From an uncultured Clostridia bacterium (GTDB lineage Bacteria; Bacillota; Clostridia; TANB77; UBA1234), in contig CALXZO010000011.1 of assembly GCA_944393265.1 (NCBI GenBank), forward strand, positions 1 through 48,405: a DNA stretch of 48,405 bases. The letters are read 5' to 3'. This document shows, one piece after another, positions 1 to 9,176 of the stretch. Both the position numbers and the translations under genes were made by a program. The notes beneath the pieces were generated by a model that was given only the letters and a program-made list of their open reading frames with translations, was not told the DNA's origin and searched no databases. The number at the start of each line of letters is the position of its first letter. Position 1 is the stretch's first letter.

Positions 1-2377
1 CTACATCTGAAGGTTCATTTACACTAATGCTATCTTTATAATCTTCATCTCCTGAATTTATTGATGCTGCTTTTATTTCCAATATTCCTGACACAAAAGT
101 CGCTTCATAATATTCAGAAACGTCTTCACCAACCATATTTTTTGCTACTAATTCTCCACTACGTTCTGCTGGTGCTGTACCTGCATTTACTATTTCTCCA
201 CTAACATCAACATCTAACACATCGCCTTCTGCGACAACACCTTCAATAGTTAATCCTTTTTCTGCTTTTACATTAGCTGCTGTTAATGCTGTTCCATCAT
301 ACACTTTTGAATCACTTGGTATTGTAACTGTTACTCTACTTATAACTTTTACAACTATAGTCTTTTCAACCTCAACTTCTCCACTTTCTGTTGGAACTGT
401 TACAACTACTGTTATCTCCGCTTCTCCTGGTTTCTCACCAGAAACAATTACAGTAGGATCATCACTATTTTCAGGGATTGATATTTCATCTGTTCCATCT
501 TCAATAGTCCATTCATATTTTTCTCCAGAAGCTTCCGGAACTACTTCTACTTCAATATCTTTAGATTCTCCAACATAGATTTCTAATCCTTCTGTTACTA
601 AATCTACTTCTCCAGACCCTTCTCCGCTTTCTTCTTCATCATTCTCTGTAACAGTGATATCATAAACAACTACTGTTACTTTTACGGTAGTTTCTCCACC
701 GAAAGCATCAGTTATTGTTACTGTATATTCAAAGTTTCCTGCTTTGTCACTTACAAAAGTAGTTACATCTCCTGACATTGTTGCTTCACCTGTTGTAGGA
801 TTTTCAGATATAACATAACTTAATGGATCTCCATCAGGATCTTTAGCTTCAATAGCTCCAGATATAGGAGCTCCAGCTACTGTATATAAAACTAAATCTT
901 TCGCATTAGGAGCGTTGTTTCCAACTACAACTACTATATCTTCATCTTCTTCATCCGTCTCTTCAACAAAATCATACTCTACTTCTTCTATGATTTCTCC
1001 ACTTTCTGATCTTATTACATCTGTTAATTTTCCATACTCATTTTCTGCATTATCTGCTGCAGATACTCCAAGCTTGTATTCTCCATACTCTGCTGGTGCA
1101 ACAACAGTTGCTTCATCTCCGCTATTTAAGTTTAATGAAGTCCAGCCTGTAACTCTGATGAAATCATTTCCATCTAACTTAAACCATGCATACCTTACGC
1201 TATCTTTGTTTAATCCACTAATCGCGTTTACTCCTACTTTTTGTGGATCAGTAACTTTTACTTCTATTTTTTGTACATGTGCAATATTGGTTCCTGTGCT
1301 TGTAGCAACTACTTCACCTGTTACTGTTGGTAATGTAGTATCTACTTTTATTTCTTTAGTCGCCGTTGGACTTTTCCTATATCCAGCTCTTGTTGCATAT
1401 GCTGATACTTCATACACACCATCGCCGACAAATGATATATTGTCATAAGCATCAATTGCTGTTGTTAAATACTCTCTTTCTACTGCATTTGGCAACAAAC
1501 TTTCATGTATTGTTGCTTTCTTTGTAGTCGAAGTAATGTTCATATATGCACCTAACTCTTGGCTTTCAAGGTTGCGCGCAGCTTCATCTGCATTAATCCA
1601 ACCATCTACTGTAAGTTTAATTCCCACATATGATACCGTATCTCCAACTATACTTTCCCTCAATAAAGCTATTGTTGGTTGTTTAACTCTTGGAGTTACC
1701 TTTCCACCACCATCATCATCATCATCATCAATCTCTAGTTTTTCTTCTAATGTATTTAATAATTCAACAGTTTCTGCTCTAGTTACATTTTGCAAAATAC
1801 GTAACGAGCCATCTTCGTAGCCGTTTATAAAGTTATATACGGAGTAACTATGAATTGCTACTCTTGCCCAATCTTGAACTTCATCTCCATCAGAATACTG
1901 AGCTAATCCATCCACATGATCTGCCGGATATACTTCCTCATCGATGTCTAATATTCTAGCTAGTATTACAGTTGCCTCTTGTCTTCTAATTGGTTCTTCA
2001 GGTCTAAAAGTATCATCTTCATACCCTTCTATATAACCCCTTTCTACTGCCTCGTTTACATATGGCATAAACCAGTCATCTTCTGAAACATCAACAAACT
2101 CCGTCTTCGCTTCATTTTCTAGTTCATAGCCAAAAAAATTGTTGACTATCTTTACGAATTCGGCTCTTGTTATGGTTTTATCTGGTCTAAATGTACCATC
2201 CTCATAACCATCTACGTAGCCTTTCTTTTCAAAATCGATGATTTTGTCATAACACCAATGTACAGGTGATAAATCATCGAACACTTTATTAGCACTAACT
2301 GGTACCACATAAAGCGTTATCGCAAAAATAATCAACGTTAAAAATGTTAATACTTTTAACACTTTGCCTTTTCTCAC
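1..2377 (-). CDS. SLH-domain surface protein with cadherin-like and YDG domains (3' end outside window)
   Basis: The frame stays open from a GTG at 2377 to the window edge, at least 792 codons. An AAGGAGTG ribosome site precedes the GTG, and no in-frame ATG lies nearby. The N-terminus is a signal peptide ending in VPVSA. Three SLH domains follow (about residues 29-205), each with the typical GYEDGTFRP and ITRAE elements; the third is degenerate (GYEDGSLRILQ). A run of six Asp at about residue 218 leads into an Ig-like stalk. A cadherin-like module comes at about 486-580 (APNAKD, DPDGDPLSY), then an acidic Glu/Ser linker, a bacterial Ig-like module, and a YDG-type module at about 690 (SKVYDGTALTA). 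SLH domains bind secondary cell-wall polymer, so this is probably an anchored surface fibre or adhesin. Its ligand cannot be told. The gene at 2688-3536 has the same SLH layout and is a likely paralogue. Confidence 0.88.
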   Translation of the reverse strand, partial: MRKGKVLKVLTFLTLIIFAITLYVVPVSANKVFDDLSPVHWCYDKIIDFEKKGYVDGYEDGTFRPDKTITRAEFVKIVNNFFGYELENEAKTEFVDVSEDDWFMPYVNEAVERGYIEGYEDDTFRPEEPIRRQEATVILARILDIDEEVYPADHVDGLAQYSDGDEVQDWARVAIHSYSVYNFINGYEDGSLRILQNVTRAETVELLNTLEEKLEIDDDDDDGGGKVTPRVKQPTIALLRESIVGDTVSYVGIKLTVDGWINADEAARNLESQELGAYMNITSTTKKATIHESLLPNAVEREYLTTAIDAYDNISFVGDGVYEVSAYATRAGYRKSPTATKEIKVDTTLPTVTGEVVATSTGTNIAHVQKIEVKVTDPQKVGVNAISGLNKDSVRYAWFKLDGNDFIRVTGWTSLNLNSGDEATVVAPAEYGEYKLGVSAADNAENEYGKLTDVIRSESGEIIEEVEYDFVEETDEEDEDIVVVVGNNAPNAKDLVLYTVAGAPISGAIEAKDPDGDPLSYVISENPTTGEATMSGDVTTFVSDKAGNFEYTVTITDAFGGETTVKVTVVVYDITVTENDEEESGEGSGEVDLVTEGLEIYVGESKDIEVEVVPEASGEKYEWTIEDGTDEISIPENSDDPTVIVSGEKPGEAEITVVVTVPTESGEVEVEKTIVVKVISRVTVTIPSDSKVYDGTALTAANVKAEKGLTIEGVVAEGDVLDVDVSGEIVNAGTAPAERSGELVAKNMVGEDVSEYYEATFVSGILEIKAASINSGDEDYKDSISVNEPSDV

Positions 2378-2420
2378 CGATATCACTCCTTCACTTACAA
2401 ATTTTTATCTGAGTTATTCA

Positions 2421-2449
2421 GGCAACTAACTTATATCACAAAAGTTGCC
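2421..2449. repeat. Inverted repeat overlapping the promoter of the large SLH gene
   Basis: GGCAACT (2421-2427) and AGTTGCC (2443-2449) form a 7-bp inverted repeat spaced by 15 bases. It overlaps the putative -10 element at 2430-2435. It may be an operator or a 5'-leader stem; no regulator can be named. Confidence 0.4.
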
Positions 2450-2458
2450 AAAAGTAAA
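2430..2458 (-). promoter_or_regulatory. Putative sigma-A promoter of the large SLH gene
   Basis: On the minus strand TTTACT (2458-2453) and TATAAG (2435-2430) are separated by 17 bases, about 55 bases before the GTG start. The match is imperfect and not confirmed. Confidence 0.4.
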
Positions 2459-2610
2459 CTGTTTTTGTATTTTTTTCAATGACACTCAGTCTCTGTGTTA
2501 CTATAATTTCCATAACTGTTTAATTTATACATTTTTTACAAATAAATCCAAATAAAACAAAGACAATCTAGTTAGTAAATATCATTTTGAAATAAATACT
2601 ATTACGTGAA

Positions 2611-2666
2611 ATAAAAAATGCTACTAGAGACAAATTTAACTAAAGTTAACTTCATCTCTAATAGCA
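2611..2666 (-). terminator. Intrinsic terminator after the short SLH gene
   Basis: Minus-strand TGCTATTAGAGA pairs with TCTCTAGTAGCA (one G-U pair), and the stem is followed by six T. It lies just past the stop codon of the gene at 2688-3536 and separates that gene from the large SLH gene. Confidence 0.8.
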
Positions 2667-2687
2667 CCCTTCTACTATAATCAGCAT

Positions 2688-3536
2688 TTATTTTATATTA
2701 ATTTTAAATTTAATTTTATCTTCACCGTTCGAGGTTTTCGCATTAAAAACAACTTTTCCTTTTTTTAATGCTTCTAGCATCAAACTTTCACTATCAAAAT
2801 CTACTTTTTCTTTGCCACTAACTATTTCAAACTCTATCTCTTCATCATTTGAGACTGTTGCCGCAAGAATTATAATATCCCCGACTTCAATTTCTAGTTC
2901 ATCATCTATTTCAACATACTCAATTCCATATTCATTATGTGACAAATATCCCACTGAGAATCCCTGCTCTTCTACATCTATATCCACACCACCAATTCCA
3001 GTATAACCATAAAGAATTGTCACAACCTCTGCGCGTGTGATATTTTGTAGTGGTCTTAACGAATTATCAGGATACCCCTTTATATACTTAACTGAAGATA
3101 AAGATTTAATCGCTGGCAACGCCCAAGCATCAATGCTATCGCTATCATTATAACTCACTTCATATTCAACGTTGTCTAATTGCATAAGTCTTGCAAAAAC
3201 AACAAACGCTTCTTCTCTAGATATTTTGTCATCAGCTTTTCCAGTAGTTAAATATCCTTTCTCTTTAGCCATTTCAAGATTAGCGCTTTTCCACTCTCCA
3301 GACACTTCATACCTCATATATGAATTTATTATCTTAGCAAGTTCTGCTCTCGTTATTTCTCTGTCCGGCTTAAAAAGCCCATCCTCGTATCCCTCAACAA
3401 AATTAGATTCTCTAAATTCATTTATTTCTTTTTCAGCCCAGTGTCCTTCCACATCCTCAAAAGATGCGAATGTGGCGCTCGAAAGTACAACTACATATAT
3501 AGAAATTAACAAGCATAGCTTTAATAATTTTTTCAT
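2688..3536 (-). CDS. Short SLH-domain surface protein
   Basis: 282 residues. A signal peptide (MKKLLKLC... to ATFA, about 24 residues) precedes three SLH units: the first with GYEDGLFKPDREITRAE, a degenerate second (ISREEAFVVFARL) and a third (GYPDNSLRPLQNITRAE). A roughly 95-residue all-beta C-terminal domain follows, probably Ig-like. SLH triplets attach proteins to secondary cell-wall polymer outside the membrane. The ATG at 3536 follows an AAGGAGTC ribosome site. The domain order matches the larger downstream neighbour, but this protein lacks the long stalk. A weak TTTACT-17-TAATAT promoter can be read upstream. It has its own terminator, so it is probably transcribed alone. Confidence 0.88.
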   Translation of the reverse strand: MKKLLKLCLLISIYVVVLSSATFASFEDVEGHWAEKEINEFRESNFVEGYEDGLFKPDREITRAELAKIINSYMRYEVSGEWKSANLEMAKEKGYLTTGKADDKISREEAFVVFARLMQLDNVEYEVSYNDSDSIDAWALPAIKSLSSVKYIKGYPDNSLRPLQNITRAEVVTILYGYTGIGGVDIDVEEQGFSVGYLSHNEYGIEYVEIDDELEIEVGDIIILAATVSNDEEIEFEIVSGKEKVDFDSESLMLEALKKGKVVFNAKTSNGEDKIKFKINIK

Positions 3537-4009
3537 AATTAGACTCCTTAAATCAATCTTTTCACTTGCATATTATCATGTTATGAAAATAAAGTAAATC
3601 CAAAAATCAATGATTTTTATTCTGATTATGTAACCTTTTTGAATTATGAATTTACGTCTTTTATATATATATTTAGAGAGAATTTAAGCCAATTTTTCTT
3701 TGGTTAAATTGTCATTTCCAAGCTAGAAAACAAAAGTTTTTCATAGCTTTTTGGGCGTATCATAAAAAAGCTACATACTACTACGGCCACATAGCTTTCA
3801 TCTGTTTTTAACGCATCTTTACATTTTTTTACAAACCTTACGGTTTCTTCACTTTTAGCATTTTATTTACATTGTTTCCATAATTTTTCAAAAAATGTGA
3901 AAAAAAAATTTTTTATTAATTTTTTTCTTTGCTTCCTAGAATTATGCGCATTATAGAACTTCTTATTTCCGTATGTTTGAAGTCTGGTTTACTTTTTTTA
4001 AAAAACATA
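3537..4009. other. A+T-rich divergent intergenic region without a gene
   Basis: This region separates the minus-strand SLH gene from the plus-strand metallopeptidase. It is very A+T-rich with long A and T tracts near 3890-3930. A 7-bp inverted repeat (AAAGCTA / TAGCTTT) lies near 3766-3797. I see no supported gene or RNA here. Confidence 0.5.
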
Positions 4010-4037
4010 TTGACATTTTCTACAGATGTTATATAAT
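4010..4037 (+). promoter_or_regulatory. Consensus sigma-A promoter P1 of the metallopeptidase
   Basis: TTGACA (4010-4015), a 16-base spacer and TATAAT (4032-4037): perfect hexamers about 100 bases before the ATG at 4137. Confidence 0.8.
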
Positions 4038-4038
4038 A

Positions 4039-4067
4039 TTTACTTTTTGCATTTATGGTGTTATAAT
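4039..4067 (+). promoter_or_regulatory. Second, tandem promoter P2 of the metallopeptidase
   Basis: TTTACT (4039-4044), a 17-base spacer and TATAAT (4062-4067) sit directly downstream of P1. Between P2 and the gene, CTTCAA (4088-4093) can pair with TTGAAG (4119-4124) next to the ribosome site. Confidence 0.55.
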
Positions 4068-4136
4068 ATAATCATAAACAAAAGAAACTTCAAGGCTTTC
4101 ACGATTTCAATCTAATGTTTGAAGGGAGTGAGCAGT

Positions 4137-5015
4137 ATGAAAAAAGTAATATCAATTTTAGTATTAATGAATTTAATATTCCTTTCAAGTTTTTGTATAG
4201 CAGGAAACGAAGTGCCTTTAACATACAATATCCTTCCAGATATTGCAAATAACTACGTTATTGATAGCACTACTACAAAAACTATATCGTTTTCATTATT
4301 CGAAAATGAAACTGATTTATATTGTGACAATATGCCACTAGAAATTGTAGATAACAAATTTTCAATTTCAATTGATAATCTAAATGGCTTGAACGAATTT
4401 GTTTTTACAAACTCACTTGGCGAAACATGCAAATACAACTATTATATTTCTGACGAGAATGGTTATCTAGAAGGCTACACACTTAACGAATTAGGTGCCA
4501 TGCCTCATGAAGTATATATAAAAACAATTTGTAATGTGCCTATAATCTATACTTCAGAAGAATTAAAAATACTTGATGACGTTGAAGAAATAATTTTATC
4601 ATTACCAGAAAGTATGTTAGAAAACTTAGATGAGATTAAACTAATTCCAGCTAAGCACACTTCAAATGCAGCAGGAATCACAAAATATAACAAGGTAACA
4701 TTTTATAATCTTTCATCATATTCTAAAACAACTATTAAAAATATAGTTATCCATGAGATTGCACATACTTGGGCTCATGAATTAACTAAAGATAAAGTAA
4801 TTGATTATTCATATACCGATTATAAAGAAGCCGTTGCAAGTGATAGAAACTTTCCTAGCAAATATGCTAAGAGAAATGTAGCAGAAGATCGTTATAATGA
4901 AGACTTTGCAGAAAGCGTTTCGTTCTTTTTTATAAACGAAACCTCATTTACAAAAAAATATCCAGCAAGAGCTGAATACATAAAAGAATTATTAGAAATA
5001 GATTTTAATAAATAA
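4137..5015 (+). CDS. Secreted HExxH zinc metallopeptidase
   Basis: 292 residues from the ATG at 4137. That start has a GGGAG ribosome site 8 bases upstream and directly opens a signal peptide (MKKVISILVLMNLIFLSSF). A zinc-binding helix HEIAH lies at residues 206-210. About 45 residues later comes EDFAES (from residue 255), which would supply the third, glutamate ligand as in gluzincins. This spacing and the FAE motif recall the M34/ATLF group (lethal-factor-like and Pro-Pro endopeptidases of Clostridia), but that assignment is inference. The N-terminal 150 residues match nothing I know. Two strong tandem promoters precede it, and a bidirectional terminator follows. It lies opposite two SLH surface proteins, so it may process surface proteins. 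Confidence 0.82.
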   Translation: MKKVISILVLMNLIFLSSFCIAGNEVPLTYNILPDIANNYVIDSTTTKTISFSLFENETDLYCDNMPLEIVDNKFSISIDNLNGLNEFVFTNSLGETCKYNYYISDENGYLEGYTLNELGAMPHEVYIKTICNVPIIYTSEELKILDDVEEIILSLPESMLENLDEIKLIPAKHTSNAAGITKYNKVTFYNLSSYSKTTIKNIVIHEIAHTWAHELTKDKVIDYSYTDYKEAVASDRNFPSKYAKRNVAEDRYNEDFAESVSFFFINETSFTKKYPARAEYIKELLEIDFNK

Positions 5016-5032
5016 TCAAATAAAATTTATAA

Positions 5033-5065
5033 TGGCGTGTCAAGAAATTGACACGCCACATTTTT
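5033..5065. terminator. Bidirectional terminator between metallopeptidase and acpP
   Basis: TGGCGTGTCAA, a GAAA loop and TTGACACGCCA form a perfect 11-bp stem. Five T follow on the plus strand and a T-rich stretch follows on the minus strand. It serves both convergent transcripts and ends the fatty-acid operon. Confidence 0.92.
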
Positions 5066-5067
5066 GC

Positions 5068-5313
5068 TTATTTACTTTTAGCTTTTACTATATAACCTAC
5101 AGCATCTTCTACTGTTGAAAGTTTTTCAGCTTCTGCATCATCTATTTCTATTTCAAACTCCTCTTCAAAATGCATTATAAGTTCTACTATATCTAATGAG
5201 TCAGCGCCAAAGTCATCAATAAAAGTTGACTTCATTTCAACCTTCTTCTCATCAACATTTAATTGTTCTACAACGATATCTTTAACTTTTTCAAAAACTT
5301 CTTCCTTATTCAT
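5068..5313 (-). CDS. acpP: Acyl carrier protein
   Basis: 81 residues from the ATG at 5313, which has GGGAG 8 bases upstream; an ATG 18 bases earlier lies inside that ribosome site. The phosphopantetheine attachment motif GADSLD is present with Ser39, in a small acidic four-helix protein of the usual length. It carries the growing acyl chain as a thioester for the Fab enzymes encoded upstream. It is the last gene of the operon, 79 bases after the GltD-like gene. A small hairpin (AAATGAC at 5344-5350 with GTCATTT at 5357-5363) in the gap could separate or stabilise the abundant acpP message. Confidence 0.97.
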   Translation of the reverse strand: MNKEEVFEKVKDIVVEQLNVDEKKVEMKSTFIDDFGADSLDIVELIMHFEEEFEIEIDDAEAEKLSTVEDAVGYIVKAKSK

Positions 5314-5392
5314 TTTCATTCTCCCTTTCATTATTTTTTACATAAATGACCTTTTAGTCATTTTATATATTCTCCATATATGCTCTTTTATT

Positions 5393-6657
5393 CTAAACTA
5401 AAACATTATTTGTTTCAAGTATAAATTTCTTAATATTTTCTGCAGCATTTCTGCCCGAGCGTGACGCCCATGCAACTGTTTTTATTTCTCCAACTAAGTC
5501 TCCACCCGCAAAAACCTTTTCTCTTGATGTTCTATTTTTCTTATCTACTTTTATGTATCCTTTTTCATCTAATTCTAAATTTAGATTATTAACAATTTCT
5601 TCTTCCGTTTTTAGACCAACCGCTGTTATTACATAATCTGTGCTTAAAATATAATTTGTATCTTCTATATTGATAACATCTTTTTCCAAAACTTTTGTTT
5701 TAATGCACTCTACACTTTGAACGTGATTATCTCCAATTATTTTTGATACATTTGTATTAAATATAAATTTCACGTCATCATCTTGCGCTGCTTTTACTTC
5801 TTTTTCTTCGGCAGGCATTTCATTTTTACTTCTTCTGTATATGATTGTAACTTCAGATGCCCCTTTTCTCTTAGCAGTTCTTGCAGCATCAAGCGCAACA
5901 TTTCCGCCCACCTATAACTACAACTCGTTTGTTATCATAATTCATTTTCATTTTTTCTGTGGTCAAAATTTCACTTGCACCGTACACTCCATCTAAATCT
6001 TCACCAGCTATATTTAACTTTTTAGACTCCTTAGCGCCAACTCCTAAAAATACCGCATCGTATTTACTTTCTAGTTCATCTAATGAAAAATCAATACCCA
6101 TTTCTTTTTTAGTTTCGACTTTAATACCTAACTCCAAAATCTTTTTTATTTGATTTCTCAGTATATCCTCGTCTAGCCTAAATTTCGGAATTCCATACAT
6201 TAGCACTCCACCAAGTTCGCTATTTTTTTCATATATAGTAACATTTGCACCATCTCTAGCCAAAAATGCCGCACATGTTAAACCTGACGGTCCTCCACCA
6301 ATTACAGCAATATTAGCATGCTTTAATTCATTACTCCTTTTAGAAATCTTCCAGCCTTCCTTAATAGCAATATCCCCCAAAGCCTTTTCTACTTCACCGT
6401 ATTGCAATGGGATTACTTTTATATCCTAATGTGCATGCTCCCTGGCACTGCCTTTCATGTGGACATATTCTTCCGCATATAGAAGAAAGCACAGTAGTTT
6501 TAGTAAGTAATGCATATGCCTTTTCATATTCACTGTTTTTTGAAAGTTTTATTACATCTGGAATATTATTTTCTAACGGGCATTTATTCTCGCATGGCCT
6601 ATTCACGCAGCTAAGACACTTATTTACTTCTTCACCAATTGTTTTTAATGTCTCCAT
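5393..6657 (-). CDS. GltD-like NAD(P)-dependent Fe-S flavoprotein, two CGG +1 shifts
   Basis: Read continuously the product has 420 residues, the usual size for glutamate-synthase small-subunit-like oxidoreductases. It starts at METLKTIGEE (ATG 6657, AAGGAG upstream). The N-terminal Fe-S domain has CLSCVNRPCENKCP and CGRICPHERQC. The FAD site is VIGGGPSGLTCAAFLA with later GGVLMYGIPKFRLD, and the NAD(P) site is VVVIGGGNVALDAART. Two in-frame CGG triplets break the frame: 6399-6397, followed at once by TGA, and 5906-5904. At each, skipping C gives the expected Gly (AIG-EVEKALGD and GGG-NVALD). These proteins feed electrons to partner enzymes; no large subunit lies here. Its place between fabI and acpP suggests a redox role linked to lipid synthesis, but that is inference. 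Without recoding it would be a double-frameshift pseudogene. Confidence 0.85.
5903..5906 (-). other. CGGA recoding site 2 of the GltD-like gene
   Basis: The zero frame reads GGG CGG AAA TGT TGC GCT TGA. Skipping the C gives GGG-GGA-AAT, completing the dinucleotide-binding motif GGGNVALD with glycine 251. Confidence 0.88.
6396..6399 (-). other. CGGT recoding site 1 of the GltD-like gene
   Basis: The zero frame reads ATA CGG TGA, so a stop follows the CGG immediately. Skipping the C gives ATA-GGT-GAA (I-G-E), restoring the conserved IAIG segment with glycine 87. Confidence 0.88.
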
Positions 6658-6734
6658 AAAGCTTCTCCTTACACCTTCTATTACAATAACGTATACCAAA
6701 ATAAAACTTCTTGTAACAATCTTTTAATTATTAT

Positions 6735-7509
6735 TTAAACGCAAACACTTGAAAAACCATTATCAACATGTATTACTTCACCAGTAATCGCATTTGACAT
6801 ATTGCTAAATAAAAATGTAACGGTGTCTCCTATTTCTTTAATCGTAACATTTCTGTGTAATGGTGCTCGCTGTTCAACTACGTCTAATATTACATCAAAA
6901 TCTTTTATTCCTCTTGCAGATAATGTTTTAATCGGTCCGGCAGATATTGCATTTACTCTAATGTTATCCTTTCCGAAGGCTTCTTGCAAGATATCTTATA
7001 CTAGATTCTAAAGCTGCTTTCGCAACACCCATCACATTATATCCCTCTACAGTTTTTTCAGATCCATAATATGTTAATGCGACAATACTTGCGCCATCTT
7101 CTAGCAATTCAAGTTCCTTAGCAATTCTAGAAATTGCAACTAATGAATAAGCACTTATATCATTTGCATGACTAAATCCTTCACGAGTAGTTAGTAAAAA
7201 ATCATTTCTTAAATCTTCCGTATTAGCATGTGCAATAGAATGTAAAATACCGCTTACTTTCCCATTTTCATTTTTGATTTTATTTAAACATTCTTTTATG
7301 GTTTCATCAGAGTCCACATCACAAACATAATATTTGCTTCCAGGAATTTCACTCATTAATTGCTTTATCTTTTCCTCTTTTTCCATTGAGCTACATGTAA
7401 AAATAACTTCAGCACCATTTTCATAAGCAGATAGCGCTGCCCCCCAAGCTATGCTCCACTTATTTCTTATTCCCATAATTAAAACTTTTTTTCCTTCAAG
7501 TATTTTCAA
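6735..7509 (-). CDS. fabI: Enoyl-ACP reductase FabI, one CGG +1 shift
   Basis: 257 residues after recoding, the family length. The enzyme reduces trans-2-enoyl-ACP with NAD(P)H in the last step of each elongation cycle. The N-terminal nucleotide motif GIRNKWSIAWGAA is typical of FabI, and the catalytic Tyr-x6-Lys is YNVMGVAK. The C-terminal half has IRVNAISAGPIKTLSARGI and ends in HVDNGFSSVCV. The start is a TTG at 7509 with GGAGG 8 bases upstream, overlapping the accA stop. The in-frame CGG at 6975-6973 is followed two codons later by TAA. Skipping C gives SLG-KDNIRVN, where glycine is expected. FabI, not the flavoprotein FabK common in Clostridia, is used here. Confidence 0.92.
6972..6975 (-). 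other. CGGA recoding site in fabI
   Basis: The zero frame reads CTT CGG AAA GGA TAA. Skipping the C gives CTT-GGA-AAG-GAT-AAC (L-G-K-D-N), matching the conserved FabI segment with glycine 179. Confidence 0.9.
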
Positions 7510-7513
7510 TTTA

Positions 7514-8302
7514 CTATCCTCCTATCTTTCTAAATTTATCATATCTTTTCGACAAAAGCTTTTCCGTATCATTTTTTTTCAATGTTGTTATATCTTCTAT
7601 TAATACCTTCTTTACATTTATAAAGACTTCTCTTGACTCTTCTGTTACACCGCCTTCAGGTTCTTTTATAATTTTATCAATTACCCCTAGTCGCTTTAAA
7701 TCTTCAGCGGTCATCTTCATTTTTTCAGCTGCTTCAACATTTCTAGAAGCATCTTTATATAATATTGTTGCAAAACCTTCTGGCGAAAGAATTGAATATA
7801 CCGCATTTTCAAGCATTATTATTTCATCACCTATACCTAAAGCAAGGGCACCACCACTCGAGCCTTCACCTATAACTATTGATATTATAGGCACTTTCAA
7901 TTTTGACATTTCAAAAATATTTCTGGCAATTGCTTCGCCTTGGCCCCTTTCTTCTGCGCCAATTCCAGGATATGCTCCTGGTGTATCTATAAAAGTTATG
8001 ATAGGTCTGTTAAACTTTTCTGCTTGTTTCATCAATCTAAGTGCTTTTCTATATCCTTCCGGATTAGTCATTCCAAAATTTCTTTCAATATTTTCTGAAG
8101 TATTTTTTCCTTTTTGTTGTGCAATTACCGTAACAGGATCTCCATCAAGTAAAGCGATTCCAGCTACAATTGATTTATCATCACCGAAATTCCTGTCTCC
8201 ATGCAATTCAATAAAACCATCGAAAATATTTTCAATATAATCAGTTGCACGTGCTCTTTCCATATTTCTTGCTATACAAACCTTGTCCCAAGCGCTTTTC
8301 AT
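7514..8302 (-). CDS. accA: Acetyl-CoA carboxylase carboxyltransferase subunit alpha
   Basis: 262 residues. With AccD it transfers the carboxyl group from carboxybiotin to acetyl-CoA, making malonyl-CoA. Crotonase-fold motifs are visible: [20 protein letters not shown] near the N-terminus, [18 protein letters not shown] in the middle and the oxyanion-forming [12 protein letters not shown]. The long N-terminal helical region of proteobacterial AccA is shortened, as in many Firmicutes. Its ATG overlaps the accD stop (ATGA), pointing to translational coupling that would keep the two subunits equimolar. No CGG codon is in frame. Confidence 0.96.
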   Translation of the reverse strand: MKSAWDKVCIARNMERARATDYIENIFDGFIELHGDRNFGDDKSIVAGIALLDGDPVTVIAQQKGKNTSENIERNFGMTNPEGYRKALRLMKQAEKFNRPIITFIDTPGAYPGIGAEERGQGEAIARNIFEMSKLKVPIISIVIGEGSSGGALALGIGDEIIMLENAVYSILSPEGFATILYKDASRNVEAAEKMKMTAEDLKRLGVIDKIIKEPEGGVTEESREVFINVKKVLIEDITTLKKNDTEKLLSKRYDKFRKIGG

Positions 8303-9159
8303 TTATGCTCACCTCCGTAGCCATGCAATCTTAAGATATTAGTTAAAGTACTTTTCATTTCCCTTCTGTCTACAATCTTATCAATGAATCCATGTTCAAG
8401 CAAAAACTCTGCTTTTTGAAAATCATCTGGCAAGGTTTGTTTTATTGTTTGCTCAATAACCCTCTTGCCAGCAAACCCAACAGTACACCCTGGCTCTGCA
8501 AGTATTATGTCTCCTAAGCTTGCAAAACTTGCAGTTACGCCACCAGTTGTTGGATCTGTAAGTACAGAAATATATAAAAGCCCGGCTTCACTATGTTTTG
8601 CTATTGCGGCAGACGTCTTCGCCATTTGCATAAGAGATATTATTCCCTCTTGCATTCTAGCTCCCCCAGAAACAGAAAAAATTATTAAAGGAAGTTTTTC
8701 CTTAATTGCCTCTTCAATAAGCAATGTAATCTTTTCTCCTACAACACTTCCCATGCTTCCCATCAAAAAGTTTCCATCCATTGCAGCAATTGCAACTTTA
8801 ATACCATTTATCTCTCCAATGCCAGTCTTAACAGCTTCATTTATTTTTATTTTTTCTCTAAGCAAATTTACCTTTTCAAGATAGCCTTCAAACTCTAGTG
8901 GATTCACATCTGGCATAATCTCATTTAATTCCGTAAAAGTTCCGTCATCTATTGTTTGCAAAATTCTTCTACGCGCAGAAAGCCTAAAGTGCCTTCCACA
9001 ATTCATACAGATGCTATAATTTTCTTTTACATCTGCCTTATATAAAATTTCTTTGCAAGAGTCACACTTAAGCCATTTTCCTATCATCTTATCTGAAGCT
9101 TCAGTATTCTTTGCACCTACTTCTTCAATCTTATTTTTTTTAATTATATCCGTAATCAA
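8299..9159 (-). CDS. accD: Acetyl-CoA carboxylase carboxyltransferase subunit beta
   Basis: 286 residues from a TTG at 9159, chosen because GGGGTG lies just upstream. A TTG at 9174 lies inside or before that ribosome site and would place an unwanted CGG at codon 2. The zinc ribbon is [10 protein letters not shown] with [15 protein letters not shown], two CxxC pairs 19 residues apart. The catalytic core has [12 protein letters not shown] and [18 protein letters not shown], the usual beta-subunit oxyanion and CoA-binding elements. It forms the alpha2-beta2 carboxyltransferase with the accA product encoded directly downstream. Confidence 0.95.
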   Translation of the reverse strand: MITDIIKKNKIEEVGAKNTEASDKMIGKWLKCDSCKEILYKADVKENYSICMNCGRHFRLSARRRILQTIDDGTFTELNEIMPDVNPLEFEGYLEKVNLLREKIKINEAVKTGIGEINGIKVAIAAMDGNFLMGSMGSVVGEKITLLIEEAIKEKLPLIIFSVSGGARMQEGIISLMQMAKTSAAIAKHSEAGLLYISVLTDPTTGGVTASFASLGDIILAEPGCTVGFAGKRVIEQTIKQTLPDDFQKAEFLLEHGFIDKIVDRREMKSTLTNILRLHGYGGEHK

Positions 9160-9176
9160 AATTTCACCCCGCAATA

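Noticed and set aside
915-1820. Plus-strand Ser/Thr/Pro-rich open frames at the left edge
   Set aside because: They lie antisense to the SLH protein, lack ribosome sites and mirror its codons.
3766-3797. Hairpin AAAGCTA / TAGCTTT as a terminator or small RNA
   Set aside because: The stem is short with an 18-base loop and no gene ends there; support is too weak.
9159-9174. accD start at TTG 9174, which would make codon 2 a CGG
   Set aside because: This stretch contains the GGGGTG ribosome site for the TTG at 9159; the CGG is most likely untranslated.
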